Source: Spisula solida
Taxonomy: Eukaryota > Mollusca > Bivalvia > Venerida > Mactridae
NCBI GenBank assembly: GCA_947247005.1
Contig: OX365947.1
Coordinates: 2,866,530-2,930,529, forward strand
Length of the DNA: 64,000 bases
Reading direction: 5' to 3'
Positions 11,764 to 22,834 of this stretch are shown here, in pieces (the stretch's first letter is position 1; each line of letters starts with the position of its first letter). A program made the translations under genes and the position numbers. The notes below the pieces were generated by a model. That model had not been told where the DNA came from. It worked only from the letters and a program-made list of their open reading frames with translations, and did not search any database.

Positions 11764-11830
11764 GTGATCTAATGGTTACTGCACTGGACTTGCAGACAAT
11801 CCAGGTTCCAATCCCGGTTGTGACACCAGA
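11764..11830 (+). other. tRNA-like pol III promoter remnant (SINE head)
   Basis: Box A-like tgatctaatgg (11765-11775) and box B-like GGTTCCAATCC (11804-11814, an exact GGTTCNANNCC match) have roughly tRNA-like spacing. No full cloverleaf or acceptor stem is evident, so I read it as a SINE head or tRNA pseudogene and not a functional tRNA. It differs from the SINE family at 44 kb. Confidence 0.45.
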
Positions 11831-12806
11831 TCATACTATATACCTTTTCATGATAATTTAACCAAAATGTCTATTTTCCCTTCACAAAATTATTAGTACA
11901 TTGTAGTTGCCGGCTCAAATCTTACGTAATGGGCCCCAAGTCGCAATTTTCAGGGCTCCCAAGTCACAACATTTTGGGCTGGACTCTACATCATGTTGGG
12001 AGCTCCAGACCATGTCCAATGGGGGAGGCTCAAAGTCACAACCCTGGAGGCTGAACCATTGGACGCCAGTTGATAAGTTCATACTTCTGAAAAACCAACA
12101 GCATAATTGAATGTTTCTGTAGGTTTCTCAGATTATATTACAAACATGCCATGATGCTGGTGTTAGTATGTTGCCATGTATCAAACATCTTGCCGGATGT
12201 CTCCCGGTGGTACGCTATCGCTATATCACAGACAGCTGTAGTATATACCCCCACATGCATAAACGTACCTTGCTGTATGCAAACCCACAGCTTCCATTAT
12301 AATATACACAAAAAACTACGCTTAATATATGATCACATGATTGGTGATGGCAAATGTTGATGCCATTTGATTTCCTCATTTGTTTGATATGCCAACAGGC
12401 TTCTCCAAACATTAGTAACCTTAATAAGTGAACCATACAGCTATTTATAGAGTTGTTAACGATAGGATGATGGTAATAGGTGGGGTATGGTATCAACTTC
12501 GCATGATGAATATGTTTAACATATTTTTGAAGTCTGGATTGGTACTTTATTGATACTATCATTGTTGGATGTTGTGCAGAAATGTCTGTAAGATCTGTAT
12601 GATGGCAATTTACTGTGTTTAATGACCAGAGATGCTGGTATTTTATGAAATCAAACATTTACATCAATAATGTTGAATGTCAAGATTTGTCTGATTAATT
12701 CGTTTCCATGGTAAAATGGTGAAACAAGTCTTGAGTATGTTGCTTTGTTGTTGATTTTTGAATTATGAAGATATTCTGGCAGATCACTTTGATACTTATA
12801 ATTCCA
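11831..12806. other. Non-coding stretch with a long minus-strand frame
   Basis: Contains the longest simple frame of the window (145 codons, minus, 12221-12658). Its composition is AT-rich and dominated by H, Y, I and S with no domain pattern. I do not regard it as a gene. Confidence 0.4.
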
Positions 12807-13107
12807 GTGTAGCAATACCATGTGACTTTTGGCTACAGGTCCAAGTCATAATTTGTCATTAAGTATTAACTACTTTATTTCTTCATCAATTTCTATGTAT
12901 TTTCCATGGTTTCACAGGGTGCTGGACAAAACAGCACAGCTGCTGAAAAAAGATCGTTCATTTCGTGGAAAGCAAATAACTTTCCCCTTAGCGTGGCGTA
13001 TATTTCATAGAAATCGATGAACAAATAAAATACGGCTATTTTTGTTAGCCAATGTTGACAAATTTGGGCTTGGACCTGTAGCCAAAAGTCACATGGTTTT
13101 GCTACAC
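12807..13107. mobile_element. 301-bp palindromic MITE with ~50-bp TIRs
   Basis: GTGTAGCAATACCATGTGAC opens the element. Its inverted counterpart (gtcacatggttttgctacac) closes it, and the arms continue through ttggctacaggtccaag for about 50 bp with few mismatches. A further inverted pair lies deeper (cttcatcaatttctatg / catagaaatcgatgaac), so the whole unit can fold as one long hairpin. No TSD is obvious. Small frames crossing it are not genes. Confidence 0.75.
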
Positions 13108-13437
13108 AGAATTCTGCAGATCCTACAAAACATGGCTCTTACAAAATACCGAATCATCACTAAATGGGAGATCATATCACTATGGTATTCTGATGATTTT
13201 ATTGGAATTACAGGCATGCATAAGGCAGTTTCTCTGGAATGTCTTCAATATTTTGTAAAAACAGATCTTAGGTTTGACAAGCATCCATCTAATGCACAAT
13301 CACACTATGCTACAGTCGTTCCAAAAAAAGGAAGACAGTCAAAAATCATCCGAAATTAAGGAACAACACTGTAACACAGTGCAACTGTCATTCAAAAAAA
13401 GGAAGACAGGCAAGCGTCATCTGAAATTAAGAAACAA

Positions 13438-13990
13438 CACTGTGCAACAGCCATCTCAAATAAAGGTACACTGTGCAACAGCCATCTCAAATAAAGGTAC
13501 ACTGTGCAACAGCTATCCAAATAAAGGTACACTGTGCAACAGCTATCCAAATAAAGGTACACTGTGCAACAGCCATCTCAAATAAAGGTACACTGTGCAA
13601 CAGCCATCTCAAATAAAGGTACACTGTGCAACAGCTATCCAAATAAAGGTACACTGTGCAACAGCTATCCAAATAAAGTTACGCTGTGCAACAGCTATCC
13701 AATTAAAGGTACACTGTGCAACAGCTATCCAAAATAAAGGTACACCGTGCAACAGCTATCCAAAATAAAGGTACACTGTGCAACAGCTATCCAAAATAAA
13801 GGTACACTGTTGAACATCCATCCCAAATAAAGGTACACTGTTGAACATCCAACATCAAATAAAGGTACACCATGCAACAGCCAACATCAAATAAAGGTAC
13901 ACTGTGCAACAGCCAACATCAAATAAAGGTACACTGTGCAACAGCCATCATCAAATAAAGGTACACCGTGCAACAGCCAACATCAAATAA
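13438..13990. repeat. 30-33-bp minisatellite, ~18 copies
   Basis: The unit aaaggtacactgtgcaacag plus ctatccaaat, with sub-variants ccatctcaaat and ccaacatcaaat grouped in blocks. The 3' third carries diverged units (gttgaacatcc). The 30-bp units keep a ten-residue frame open on the minus strand, an artefact of length. Confidence 0.92.
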
Positions 13991-14105
13991 CTCAAGATTG
14001 CTTTGACCTAGAATCTTCAAACTTTACATGGAGGTTGGTTAACAACAGTAGATGACCCCTATTGATTTTGAGGTCAAAGGTCAACGTCACTGTGACCTTT
14101 GCCAT
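13991..14105 (+). repeat. Fragment of a widespread 'gaggtcaaaggtca' interspersed repeat
   Basis: The string cctagaatcttcaaacttt...gatgacccctattgattttgaggtcaaaggtcaacgtcactgtgacctt resembles the one at 20530-20600 (cctaagatcttcaaatttt...gttatgaggtca). Two diverged copies in one window suggest an old pearl-type repeat. The AGGTCAAAGGTCA string is also a DR1 nuclear-receptor half-site pair. Confidence 0.5.
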
Positions 14106-14222
14106 TTCTGACTATCGGGATGCCATGGGGGCATAGTGTTTTACACGAACATCTGTTGTTAATGTATACAAGTAGTAAGATCAGTGACGTCAAGCATTGT
14201 TGTATCTTTGAGCGGCACATAC

Positions 14223-14465
14223 CGCCTCCTCGATAGCCTAATTGTACAGGGTCCACATTGAGTGCGGGAGCTCACGGTTTCGATCCCAGGCCGCGTCATA
14301 CCAAAGGTGAAATAAAAATGGTGCCAAAAATTCCCTTGCTAGACACTCAGCATAGAAGTGAAACTGGCTTCTCTTCTCTCATACCCTTGTGGCGATGGAT
14401 GACATCAGGAATGAGGTGTCGAGAATGATTAATATAAGTTGGAAAATCATGTACCTTAAATAAAT
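14223..14465 (+). mobile_element. tRNA-derived SINE, copy A (near full length)
   Basis: The head has box A-like tagcctaattgta and box B GGTTTCGATCCC (one extra T). The body is shared with the copy at 44 kb: aattcccttgctagacactc, tggcttctcttctctcatac, cttgtggcgatgga, atcaggaatgaggtgtcgag, gattaatataagttgg. It ends in an AT-rich tail. Known: pol III boxes upstream of a conserved body define a SINE. It would move with a LINE reverse transcriptase. Confidence 0.8.
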
Positions 14466-14632
14466 TAGTATAAACTAGCAGCACATACTCCATTCTTCAT
14501 AGTACTACATGCTGTCTCATGCAGTCTTATTATGGCTTATATCAAGACCTAACAGATAAAAAGGAGATTTTGCCACATGAAAAGACTTTGTATATTATTC
14601 ACTAAATTTCACTAAAAGTTGAATCATGACTT

Positions 14633-14729
14633 GAACACCCCATGTAGTGTTGTTTGTGAACACCCCATGTAGTGTTGTTTGTGAACGCCCCATGTAGTGT
14701 TCTTTGTGAACGCCCCATGTAGTGTTGTT
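14633..14729. repeat. 25-bp tandem repeat, 4 copies
   Basis: The unit gaacaccccatgtagtgttg plus tttgt occurs four times with a/g and g/c changes. Confidence 0.9.
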
Positions 14730-15264
14730 ATCTGCCCCCTGTATCACTCCCAGGAATAACCTACATTGTGTCTGTAATGTTTTAGGCTTTTATAAGTCAG
14801 AAGTGTTTCTTATGTAAATGACAATTTATTCATGTTGAGAATATAATTTCTGCCTCTTAAAAACAATAAAATACATTAAATTTCTCAGTTTTGGAATTTA
14901 TGTTCATATTTATAATTGGATAGTTTGTGTAACAATGCTGAAGTCATGCTTGCTCAGTTGTTGTGGTTTATTTCAAATTTCTGAAGTAGAAATTTAATAT
15001 GTTGTCATAATTAGATTTTCTGTTGTAGTTGTTTTTGTTTTGCAGCAAGTATGGGTATATTTGCAACAGTACCGTATTTGCCCGAATATCACACACAGCT
15101 CTGTATAAGATGCGGGTAAAAATAGGAGAAAATTCAAAATGAAAAAAATGTCAGATGCAAAATATATTGAAAATACAAAAAAAGAAAATAATACGGATGC
15201 ATCCATATTGTTGTCACGATTCTGGTTTGGTAGAAGTGTTGGAAATACGTTGAGGAGTACAGTA
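14730..15264. other. Non-coding stretch
   Basis: AT-rich with no supported gene. A 70-codon minus frame at 14994-15206 lies in low-complexity sequence. Confidence 0.5.
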
Positions 15265-15456
15265 CTGTAAACCTATTTATTTTCGTGAATACTAACTTTC
15301 GCATTTTGCTGATTGTCGGCCTATTCGTGACTACAAACTTTCATGTTTTTAAGTTTCCTGCAATGCCTATATTAATGTTTATAGCATTTTCGCGAAATTA
15401 TACCACTCACGAACTCCGCAAAACTACATCACGCAAAATAATTTCTAGGTTTACAG
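15265..15456 (+). mobile_element. TA-flanked MITE (CTGTAAACC family), copy 2
   Basis: CTGTAAACCTA...TAGGTTTACAG with TA on both sides. The sequence is the reverse complement of the copy at 7522-7728. At 192 bp it is non-coding, and the 61-codon frame across it is incidental. Confidence 0.82.
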
Positions 15457-15465
15457 TATATGACG

Positions 15466-15660
15466 GGTAGATAGTGGTAACGCCCTTACTTTGAGTGTGG
15501 GAATTCTGTGGTCGCATCATATCAAAGACAAAATAAAAATGGCTTCTCTCATACCCTTATTGGGATACATAACATCAGGTATGAGGTGTCGAGAGTAATT
15601 AATATAAGTGACAAGAACTTGTTTCACAATCCACTATATTAATAAATTTGTATAAACTAA
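15466..15660 (+). mobile_element. SINE copy B, internally deleted
   Basis: Shares tggcttctctcatacccttat, acatcaggtatgaggtgtcg and gtaattaatataagtg with copy A. The head is degenerate (gggtagatagtggtaacgcc) and the segment between head and body is shortened. Box B is not preserved. Confidence 0.65.
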
Positions 15661-16157
15661 CAACAACTGTGGTCGGGAATGTACTTGCCTAATATGATTA
15701 TTATGTATATTAACCATTCCTGTAAATCATTTAATTGATTAATTGTACTTCTGCAAATTCATCAATTAACTGACATAGTTGTAGAAATATTTTATAATTT
15801 CTGACATACAATTGTTCCGTATGTTGTTGGAGTGGGGAAAATGAATTTAGCATAAACTAACAACAAAATGGTAATGAATGTATTTGCTCCTGTAAATGAA
15901 TTATATTTCCTCAAATTCATCAATTAATTGACATATTTGTAGAAATTTTCTATATTTTCTTACATGCAATTGTTCCGTATGTTGTTGGAGTGGGGAAAAT
16001 GGAGTTAGCATTAACTAACAACAAAATGGTATTGAACGTACTAGCTCCTGTAAATTAATTGTATTTCCACAAATTCATCAATTAATTTACATAATTGGAG
16101 AAAAATTCTATATTTTCTTACATGCAATTGTTCCGTATGTTGATGGAGTGGGGAAAT
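15657..16157. repeat. 158-bp direct repeat, 3 copies
   Basis: attgttccgtatgttgttgg starts at 15811, 15969 and 16127, so the period is 158 bp. Units begin at ctaacaacaaaatggtaatg and share aattcatcaattaa. The first unit carries a small insertion. No coding frame. Confidence 0.88.
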
Positions 16158-16790
16158 TAATCAGAGTTGACAAATGAGCATGTTTATAAACAGTTAATTA
16201 CGGAGGAATGTAAACATTCCGCAGAACTACGGTAATCAGAGTCAGTACACTTGTCAGAATAGTGTGGCGAGAGTGATTTAGATTGCATTACCAGTGGGAG
16301 TAAAACACTGTGAAATATCAATTTGTCTGTTACCTCAGAAGAACTTGAGAAAGTTATGGTAAGCTGTAGTTAATGATGATGCAAACTGCAAGTTTGCAGC
16401 AAACTCGCTGCCGTCCTTCGGGTAGGTTTTAGTTGTGTGAGATTAAAACAGGTGCTTTGTATGATGTATGCAGAATTATTCTTAGAGTTGACAGTTTTGA
16501 TGGATTTAACCAGCTATATGTACCTTTAACTCAGTCTCTGAAGTCAAACAGTTCTCAGAGCATTATATGAGCCTTAAAGGAGCAGTACTCCAAAATTAAT
16601 GAGAATTAAAATCTTCAAAATTTTGAATTTCAAAAATGATTTTTTTTTTAGTCAATGTAATGTAATTGCTAAATCATTCAAAGTTATATTATCGGCAAAA
16701 TTTTAATTAGAAGTCCCTTAAAATTTACGAAAAAAGGTGCTTAGAATTTTGACACAACAGACTTTGATGTGAGCATTATATGAGAGAGCA

Positions 16791-17452
16791 TTAAAGGTGC
16801 TAGACTCCAGATTATCAAAAATCTCAAAATTTTCAAAACTTTTGCGATATTCTAAAAGTCAGAACAATTCGAAAACTAGATGTTTTAGAGTTATAATTGT
16901 CAGTAGACCTTGCTGAAACTCCATTGATGCAATACAATCTATGAAAAAGTGTTTACTAAGTCAATAAAATCTACGTAAAGTGCTTACTAAGTCAATAAAA
17001 TCTATGAAAAAGTGCTTAATAAGTCATTAAAAGGGCTATTAAAATCTATGAAAAAGTGCTTACTAAATCAATAAAATTTATGAAAAAGTGCTTATTAAGT
17101 CATTCAAAATTATGAAAAAGTGCTTATTAAGTCATTAAAATCTATGAAAAAGTGCTTACTAAATCAATAAAATTTATGAAAAAGTGCTTATTAAGTCATT
17201 CAAAATTATGAAAAAGTGCTTATTAAGTCATTCAAAATTATGAAAAAGTGCTTAATAAGCCATTAAAATCTAGGAAAAAGTGCTTACTCAGGTATATGTA
17301 CCAGATAAAATACTGACCTAACATAAATTTGCGATGAACATGATTTCAAGTCTGTTTCAGTCAGAATTTATTATTTAGAAATTCTTAAAACCATTTAATT
17401 TTAGAGTTGTTTCAAAAGATTTCATATTTTGATTGAGTGTAGCACTTCTGAA
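16791..17452. mobile_element. Possible MITE (TTAAAGGTGCTAGACTCC ends) containing a 32-bp array
   Basis: The left end TTAAAGGTGCTAGACTCC is matched imperfectly by gagtgtagcacttctgaa at the right end when inverted. A related start (cattatatgagccttaaaggagcagtactcc) lies at about 16560-16590, so the left boundary occurs twice. The interior is dominated by the array at 16936-17290. The right-end match has several mismatches. Confidence 0.4.
16936..17290. repeat. 32-bp minisatellite, ~11 copies
   Basis: The unit gaaaaagtgcttattaagtc plus attcaaaattat alternates with an attaaaatctat variant. The alternation suggests higher-order duplication. Confidence 0.9.
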
Positions 17453-17689
17453 AGGTACTCATTATTGATTTCTAAGGAATGCTTAACGTTAATGCCAATA
17501 TAATAATATGCAATTAGTCTTAAGATTATTCTTACGGTTAAACTTGAATTATTTCAATTAAAATCAGAAATCATGCATGGCTTGGTATGTATGAGAGTTT
17601 TCTGTCGTTATAGAATTTCCACACACTTTGTTTAATGTAATATTTATAGGTTCTCATTCCAACAGCTTAGTTCATTATTATTAATTGAA

Positions 17690-17960
17690 AATAAACTGTA
17701 GTGAGCGTTTCTTCGATTATATAATGGCGTAGCAATAGATCTGTTTATGAACAAACAGGGCTTACGGGTGACTAGTTTTCCACATGGATCGGTGCTATAC
17801 ACTGGGCACGTTAAAGAACCAAGGAGTCTTTTTGGAAAGAGCTTGGACAGTGTGCCGGGATTTCTTGTATCACTCAAACTGTCTCTTCCCTCGAAACGGG
17901 AGGTCATTGACTAATTAGGCAGGGACAAAACTGAATGGTCACGCACTGCGACTGTCTCAC
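17690..17960. repeat. Suspected interspersed repeat fragment
   Basis: A G+C-richer block holding 'cactgggcacgttaaagaac' and an 87-codon minus frame (17644-17907). The phrase resembles sequence I associate with dispersed mollusc repeats. There is no second copy in this window, so the call rests on recollection only. Confidence 0.25.
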
Positions 17961-18060
17961 TTGAACGCAAAAAGAAAGATAACTAAGACTTGTCAGGGAA
18001 AATGATTAATTTCTTATAGTTGTCTTGCCATTAATTATATAATTGGCATGCAGTTTGACT

Positions 18061-18154
18061 CCTCTTCAGTTTTGGAGGTAATTAACTCTCCCGTTTTGGA
18101 GGGAATTGACTCTCCCATTTTGGAGGAAATTGACTCTCTTTTTGGAGGGAGTTC
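18061..18154. repeat. 24-bp tandem repeat, 4 copies
   Basis: The unit gttttggagggaattgactc plus tccc; the last unit is shortened. It keeps both strands open as eight-residue periods. Confidence 0.85.
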
Positions 18155-18477
18155 TACAAGTTGCTTTGGGGTAATTGTACTTCCTGTTCTGAAGCTCTTA
18201 AATCTTCCCAGGATGCTCTTGGTGTCCACAATAAAGCTGTAATTAGTTTAACAGGATGCATGCCAATATCATAATCATATTTGCGGAAAAAATTGAAGCA
18301 TTGTATTGGACCCCCTGCATACGTCTTCACTGACATGAAGCGTGAATACGACATGTCGCCGACTGCCTTTCATCGTTAATGGATACTCTAGTTTCTGTGG
18401 GATCTTGTCGGTTTAAATCCGGCATATTTATGCGATCTGATTCTTCTATATTTCCCAAAGTTTCCTGGTTTTTCTTT

Positions 18478-18572
18478 CCCAGAATGCATCATTGTATTGT
18501 TTGAGTGTTGATATATACGAGGGTTGCCCCAGAATGCATCATTCTATTGTTTGCGTGTTGATACATACAATG
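18478..18572. repeat. 50-bp direct repeat, 2 copies
   Basis: cccagaatgcatcattgtat...gtgttgatatatac and its near copy begin at 18478 and 18528. Confidence 0.8.
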
Positions 18573-18818
18573 CAGCTGCTGTTATCAGAAATAATGAGGT
18601 ATAAGTCATGTTACAGAATAAACCCACTGCTGTCTGTATGATAAGTTTTATATATCAAATAATAAAGTTCAGACCCATTGGTATAGCTGTTGGTTGGAAT
18701 GCAAAACAATGAAGACTTATTTTTCTTCTTTAGGCTGTTTAAACAAACAATTGCTATTGTTATTTTGATGTGATATTTCGGTTATTGTTTCTTTGTAAGT
18801 CTTTTCTGTATAATTATC

Positions 18819-19856
18819 AAAAATATGTATAGTCCAGGAGCCAGATTTCAAAAGAGGCTTAAAATGGATTTTCATTTACCCCATCTGGTAGAAAAAGTCT
18901 GTTGGTATTTTCGAATAATATAGACATTCAGGCTTTAGAAAAAGGTGGATGCCAGATCTGAAAGTGGTGCAGATTTTTTTAACAGGGGCAACAACTCTTG
19001 CTATCCAAGAAATTTACGAAACTACCCGGTAACCTATTTTCTAGTGTGAAGTTTTTGTTTATATATATATTGCCATATATTTGCATGGATATTGTTCATT
19101 TGATAATGTGCATCAAAAGTACATACAACACGGACCAGTTTGAGGTCAAGGTCAAGGTCAGTGTAAGGTCAAAGTCAGAGAAATAGCTAAAAATGAATAT
19201 TTGCACTATATTTTTCTTTGTATAGCATGTGTTTTCAATTCAATTTGGTTATAAAAATGATAGTTATGTTCGTTAGTACATATTCTGTCATTATAGCCCA
19301 TTTGTTTGATTCAAAATATAAAAATATTGTCAAAACAGCCATTTTATGCAAATGCATGTTGGCCGAAATGGCAATCTTACGAAGACCTCTGGCATTCTGT
19401 GATCTGGTGTGATTTTTTTGTTTATGTATGTAGTGTCTTATATTTACATTTATATTATTCATGTGGTTATATGCATCAAATGGACATACACCTAAGACAA
19501 ATGTGAGGTCAAGGTCAAGGTCATTTCAAGGTCAAAGTGACCAACATAGCTGAAAATAGTAAAAAATAAGACTTCCATTCCATTTTTCTTAATATAACAT
19601 GTGTTTTGAATTAAATTTAGGTTATTAAAATGATAGTTGTGTTGTTAAGTAAATATTCTCTAATGATAAGCCATTTGATTAATTCAAAATGTATCATTTT
19701 TGATAAAAACCCAGTCATTTTATGCTTTCCGAGATGGCATTCATTCGAATATTATGACCTTATGTGATTAGTTTGTTTACGTATGTTGTGTCTCATATTT
19801 GCATTGATATTATTAATTTGATTAAATTCATCAAATGGACATACACCTTAGACATA
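18819..19856 (+). repeat. Left inverted arm with ~365-bp subunits rich in ggtcaaggtca
   Basis: Subunits start near 19048, 19418 and 19780 (ttgtttatgtatg...), each with atgcatcaaatggacatac, then aggtcaaggtcaaggtca, then a block ending gagatggcattc or similar. A fourth, more diverged unit continues outside the arm to about 20275. The short frames here are not genes. Confidence 0.85.
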
Positions 19857-20384
19857 TTTCAGGTCAAGGTCAGTGTCATATCAAGGTCAATGTGAAAATA
19901 TTAGCTAAAAATGTACAAATTGATATTTCCGCTCTACTTTCCTTATTCTCGCGTATGTTTTAATTCAATTTTGGTTATGAAAGTGATAGATGTAGTGGTT
20001 AGCACATATTTTCTCATTATAAGTTATTTCTTTAAAAAATATATGTTAAAAATTGGTAAAACTGCCATTAAACGCAAATGTATGCTGACCGAGATGGCAT
20101 TCTTTAATTGCTAGCTACTTTCAAATATACTAGTATTCAAATATTATTTTTATTTCTGTCAGTATTATTGAATATTAGTATGAACATTGTTACATTGTCT
20201 TACACTTAAGTGGATATAAAATGCTGGCCCCTTCAAGGCCAAGGCCAATGTCATCTCAAGGACAAGTTACGCTTGAACAATTCAAGTTTTGTCTCATTTT
20301 TTCGTTACATGTAATATGAAGCACTTTGTACACTTTATTTTGTTTCTAGTTTGTATATTTAGGTGTGTAATTATTTTAGCTGGG

Positions 20385-20640
20385 AACATTCTGTCACCAT
20401 CTTTTATGAGGCGGTATACTGCTTTACACACGTCGGTCGGTCTGTATGTCGGTTATGAAGATCACACGGTTTCTGAGTAATACCCTACCGATCCTTGGTA
20501 CTTGGATCCTCGCCCTTGACACTCAGGTTTTTCTGGACCTAAGATCTTCAAATTTTATAGAACAGTAGATGAATTTCATTGGTTATGAGGTCAGTAAGTC
20601 GAAGTAATGGTCTATGAACCTCTTAAGGTCTGATATGGAT
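20385..20640 (+). repeat. Pearl-type repeat fragment in the foldback core
   Basis: Contains cgtcggtcggtctgtatgtc, then ggtttctgagtaataccc, then gacctaagatcttcaaattt and ggttatgaggtca. This order resembles the left portion of pearl-like elements and the fragment at 13991-14105. Confidence 0.5.
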
Positions 20641-22560
20641 GTGTCGGTACTAGATGCTGGTGTGTATCCGATGGACATTGGCTGACTGTACACGATGGTG
20701 TTGAGTATCTCACAGGGCCTGGAATATCTGCATTTAGCGGCGATTGGTAACCCTACTGATCTGGTATATTTGGCTGCACTGGGTGGTGATCCTAGAATAA
20801 CTGTACAATGTATTAGTGAACACCCAATAGGGCATGGGATAGCTCTACACAGTGATGGTGAGTACCCTCATAGGTCGTAAGTATCTGTACTTTGCCGTGA
20901 CGCATCTCCAATAAGGCCAGGCATGGCTGTACTAATAGGTTGTGAGTATCCCATTTGGCATTCTATAGCTGAACCCTGTGGTGGTACGTAAAATCCAGAA
21001 TGATTGTACCAGTGATAGGTAGGTACCCCACTAAGAAAAGTTTTCATTGTGATAGGAGAACATATGGATTTGATAAATAGGTAGAGAAACTGTTAACTTA
21101 CTTTTTTACACCCTGTTTATACCAGGCTTTGTTAACTTTCACACAGTATCAAACAATTTTAGTCTCTAATGCGATGAATGGCAAAACCAGTCCATGTAAA
21201 GTACTCAACACGACTTTGAATAGCTGTACTTGCCAATGGTGAGTACCAAACATGACGTTTGAGTGACTCTACTCCGATGTTGGGACCACTCCTTACGACC
21301 TGGTATGGTCGCAAATGCGGCATATATTGCGCAGGGCCTTGTGTATCTACCCTGTGTTGCCAAATACCTTTAACGGTATGTGATGGCTGCACTTGGTTGT
21401 GATTAGCATCATGTAGGACCAAGGACGACATAATTATGTGATGATGTGTACAAGACTTTCGCTGTTTGATGGCTTCTAGAGTATTCTATCGTGGTGTATA
21501 CCAAAATACAGCCTTAGATGCTCATACTCAGCGTTGGTACTACTTAGTCTGTGATGACTACATGTATATACAGTGGTTAGTGATGGTTAGGAACGGGGGT
21601 TGCACGAGTATATTCCTTAGGACCCGGTTTGTCAGTACTTGGTGATGATGAGTACCACAAAAACTTGGTGCGTTTGTATTCAGAGGTAGTGAGAACAGTG
21701 TAATCTATATGGCTGTTGTGTGTTGGTGATTTCATTGTATACAGCTATGCTATGTTCTGTTGGTTACCAAATAGGGGCTTTATGTAATATGTATCCGATT
21801 GACATGTGATAGCTGCAATCAGTGATGGTTACGTGTCCGGTTTGAGATGCATAAATTATTAAGTGATGAGTATCTCATAGGCATGGAGGGGATATACTTT
21901 TTTGTTTTGAACATAAGTATCTAACTTTTCCTTCGGTGTCTTTACAATATAGTGATATGGTGTATGTAACAGATATGGTCTAGGTGTATTCTTAGGTATT
22001 ATTGAGTACATTACGGTCTGGGATGCTTATATTCTCATTTGGTAAATACCTTCTTTAGTATAGGATGTCTGTACATTACAGTGGCTGCAAGTGGCATATG
22101 TCCATGAGATGCATATTCCTTGCAGTGATGTGTACCCACATTGTGCTTCTGATACCTGTACCTTGTAATGATGCGTACCACATAGTGTCTTTAATGTATG
22201 TACCCTGCATTGGTGTTTACCACATAGGCCCTGAGATGTCTGTACCAGCTGGCAGTGATTTGTACCGCATAGGGTCTAAGATGCATGTACTTGGCATTGA
22301 TGCTTACCTCATTGGGCATATGACTTATATACTTACTAGTGATATCCTGTAGGGCATGCATGGCTGAATTATGTTATGGTGAGTATCACATCAGGCCTGA
22401 TATTTCTGCACATTGCAGCTGTGAATATAACATTGCCCAACGGGATAGTTGTATTATGTTCTGGTACGCACGCCAATGGGTCTGCGTGAGTGTTTCTAAT
22501 AGTAACAGTGTTCTAGATAGCTACGAATAGAAGATGATAATGGGTTTTCTCAAGGGTCTG
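20640..22560 (+). repeat. Degenerate 42-bp minisatellite, ~45 copies
   Basis: The consensus is near ttggcattgatgngtaccac followed by atagggcctgagatgnctgtac. Clear 42-bp steps lie at 22165-22335 (units ending atgtatgtac, atgtctgtac, atgcatgtac). The same spacing is seen at 20692-20733. 42 bp is 14 codons, which yields the 60-95 codon frames (for example 22065-22352) with a ~14-residue rhythm. The array is strongly diverged, so it is old compared with the near-identical outer arms. Confidence 0.7.
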
Positions 22561-22834
22561 GGAATCCTATATATACTTAGGTTTATTGATACATGTAATT
22601 TGTATCATTACGTATGAGATCCCCTCTGAGTCAATGGTGTATATAAAGGATTAACGGCTGTTACGAAAACAGATAACTGGTTGTTTTAACATTATGAGTA
22701 GTGTATACATGCGTGGACTTCATCACCTGGTCGTTTAGTCAGGTTCATGTAAGGCCAATTGCAATTTCATACAAAGTGAGGCAAATCAAAATTGCATGTA
22801 CAATAAAATATACTGTTGACCTAAGATGAAAATT

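Noticed and set aside
12221..12658. Longest open frame of the window (145 codons, minus)
   Set aside because: AT-driven composition, no domain, no splice signals; overlapping frames occur on the plus strand.
13438..13990. CRISPR-like array
   Set aside because: Units are contiguous without unique spacers. It is a eukaryotic-type minisatellite. The same holds for every other array here.
16340..16359. 20-bp exon reading EELEKVM before a gtaagc donor
   Set aside because: The acceptor is acceptable but the exon is tiny, and the peptide is too short to mean anything.
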